A stretch of DNA of 7,152 bases from Campylobacter concisus. Lineage in GTDB: Bacteria > Campylobacterota > Campylobacteria > Campylobacterales > Campylobacteraceae. The DNA lies in NCBI GenBank assembly GCA_018375265.1, contig JAHADO010000063.1:1-7152 (forward strand), written 5' to 3'. The notes under the pieces are model-generated. The model did no database searches, was not told the origin of the DNA, and saw only the letters and a list, made by a program, of their open reading frames with translations. Made by a program: the position numbers and the translations under genes. Below are positions 5,952-7,152 of this stretch, piece by piece. Position 1 is the first letter of the stretch. Every line of letters begins with the position of its first letter.

Positions 5952-7096
5952 ACTTTTACTTTCGTCCTCTCATCAAATTCTTTTAAAACATCCATTATCT
6001 TGCTTGCTAGCCCCTCAAGCGTTTGATCTTTTTTAAGCTCTAAATTTCTAAGCTTTAAAATCCTAGCTAGTATATCTTTTAGATCTTTCTTACCAGATAG
6101 TATCTCATCATAATAAGCCTTTGGTATGCCTATCTCGCTTCTATCTTGTTTTGTAATTATTTGATAGTTTTTATATACACTAAGAGCCTCATCAGTTATC
6201 CTTGTTGTGCCACCTTGTAGCACAAGACCTTGCTCGTTTTTTAAAAATGCTACAAAGATTTGTTCCTTTGTATAGCCTTGTTCATTGTCATATACAGACA
6301 TATCAGGCTTAAAGTCATATCCAGCACTGCTAACCCACATATAAGGGATAGTATGCTCAGTTGTCATCACTTCTGGAGAAAAGTCAAGGAAATTTCCATT
6401 GACTTCTACATTTATATCACTTAGATCATTTATTAGCTTGCGTGCATTTTCTACGTCTTGAGTCGTTCTAAAGATATGAGTTATCTTTTCATTGCTCCTA
6501 TCGGTTAGTCCATCTAGCTCATCGCTAGTCATCCTACCCATTAGGTATTCGTAATGCTCTATTTTTTTATCTTTTGAAAAGTAGCCCTTTGGCATCTTTG
6601 CCAGATCTTCATTTGAGTAAAACTCTTTACCCTTACTAATAACTCCAGCTGAAATTTGATCAAAAATTTTATAGTATTGCTTGATAGTATTTGCTAGATC
6701 GATATTTGCAAAGCTATCCTCTCCAAACAGAGCATTATCCTTTCTTGTATCCATTGAAATATTTGTATAGTTTGGGTGCTTTTGATTGTGTAGCACTATC
6801 GCATCAAGTGTGCTTTTGTGGATTTTAAAGTCCTGTGGCAAGCCTGCTGCCTTGTTAAAGTCAGCTCCCATAAATCCTTTAGCATCTACACTATATCCAT
6901 AGCCCTCTTGTGAAGTAAATTTAGCCTGATAAAGAGAGTCGATACTACTAGATGAAACAAAGTCATTCTTAGGAGTAGTGGTTTGGTTGATCGAATTTAT
7001 ACTTGGAGTGTTAGGTAAGAAATTTGCAAAGCCTTCGCTTTTTGTATGTTTTTGGTAGTGCTGTTTTGTTAAGATGGAGTTATAAGAGACTTTCAT
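5948..7096 (-). CDS. Putative flagellum-dependent secreted protein (Cj0814-like family)
   Basis: A 382-residue protein that I match, from memory and tentatively, to the Campylobacter group called 'Cj0814 family flagellar-dependent secreted protein'; the region DAKGFMGADFNKAAGLPQDF (71-90) drove that match. It begins MKVSYNSILT with no hydrophobic signal peptide. Residues 1-60 are rich in Ser, Thr, Asn and Gln and look unstructured, like N-termini exported by the flagellar type III apparatus. It contains no cysteine at all, common in extracellular proteins, and only one tryptophan (W254). I see no transmembrane segment or catalytic motif. The C-terminal 40 residues look helical and charged. 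The ATG at 7096-7094 has AAGGAG 6 bases upstream and a sigma-54 promoter just before that, which supports co-expression with hook and rod genes. It is transcribed against the recO cluster. Function is unknown; the secreted role is inference. Confidence 0.8.
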   Translation of the reverse strand: MKVSYNSILTKQHYQKHTKSEGFANFLPNTPSINSINQTTTPKNDFVSSSSIDSLYQAKFTSQEGYGYSVDAKGFMGADFNKAAGLPQDFKIHKSTLDAIVLHNQKHPNYTNISMDTRKDNALFGEDSFANIDLANTIKQYYKIFDQISAGVISKGKEFYSNEDLAKMPKGYFSKDKKIEHYEYLMGRMTSDELDGLTDRSNEKITHIFRTTQDVENARKLINDLSDINVEVNGNFLDFSPEVMTTEHTIPYMWVSSAGYDFKPDMSVYDNEQGYTKEQIFVAFLKNEQGLVLQGGTTRITDEALSVYKNYQIITKQDRSEIGIPKAYYDEILSGKKDLKDILARILKLRNLELKKDQTLEGLASKIMDVLKEFDERTKVKV

Positions 7097-7102
7097 AGCT
7101 TA

Positions 7103-7108
7103 CTCCTT
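7103..7108 (-). promoter_or_regulatory. Shine-Dalgarno for the putative secreted protein
   Basis: On the minus strand AAGGAG sits 6 bases before the ATG at 7096. Strength and spacing are near ideal, so both the start and the reading of this frame as a real gene are well supported. Confidence 0.85.
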
Positions 7109-7129
7109 GAAATTTAGCTTCAAAGAGTA

Positions 7130-7144
7130 AGCAAAAGTTGTGCC
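7130..7144 (-). promoter_or_regulatory. Sigma-54 (RpoN) promoter, -24/-12 elements
   Basis: Read on the minus strand the sequence is GGCAC-AACTT-TTGCT. It has GG and GC separated by exactly 10 bases, and it matches the sigma-54 consensus GGCAC-N5-TTGCW at every defined base. The run TTTTGCTT around the -12 also fits Campylobacter RpoN promoters. Transcription should start near 7119, leaving a leader of about 22 bases that carries the Shine-Dalgarno. In Campylobacter sigma-54 with FlgR drives rod and hook genes. An upstream activator site, if any, would lie beyond the window edge. Confidence 0.82.
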
Positions 7145-7152
7145 GTAAATTT

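Noticed and set aside
1..7152. Mobile element, CRISPR array, toxin-antitoxin or defence system
   Set aside because: No terminal repeats, spaced direct repeats, transposase, integrase or nuclease signatures; apart from the two unassigned genes, all coding sequence belongs to known housekeeping families.

Overview
The window looks like a piece of chromosome from a Campylobacter species (class Campylobacteria, formerly Epsilonproteobacteria), probably nearer the C. concisus/curvus/showae side than C. jejuni. The evidence is the moderately AT-rich coding sequence full of AAATTT, the protein sequences, and a gene order (bamA, accD, rlmH, dksA-like, membrane protein, dus) that I recall from C. jejuni. 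The species call is inference.

Layout. Positions 1-1535 (+) carry the C-terminal part of bamA, the outer-membrane protein assembly barrel; its N-terminus lies upstream of the window. Positions 1536-1664 are intergenic, with a GC-rich hairpin and then a TATAAT-type promoter. From 1665 to 5951 (+) six genes follow one another with gaps of at most 11 bp or with overlaps, and so probably form one transcription unit: accD (fatty acid synthesis), rlmH (23S rRNA methylation), a dksA-like RNA polymerase regulator, an unrecognised two-TM membrane protein, a DusB-type tRNA dihydrouridine synthase, and a short RecO of the epsilonproteobacterial type. Four of the six concern RNA modification, transcription control or DNA repair. 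The unknown membrane protein is the only member without a clear role.

On the minus strand, 7096-5948 is a separately controlled gene that converges on recO, and the two stop codons overlap by 4 bp. It encodes a cysteine-free, signal-peptide-free 382-residue protein resembling the Campylobacter 'Cj0814 family' of flagellum-dependent secreted proteins. A near-perfect sigma-54 promoter (GGCAC-N5-TTGCT) and a strong Shine-Dalgarno sit directly in front of it, tying it to the flagellar RpoN regulon. This is the most interesting part of the window. The rest is a well-ordered housekeeping block. I found no mobile element, CRISPR array, tRNA, rRNA or defence system.
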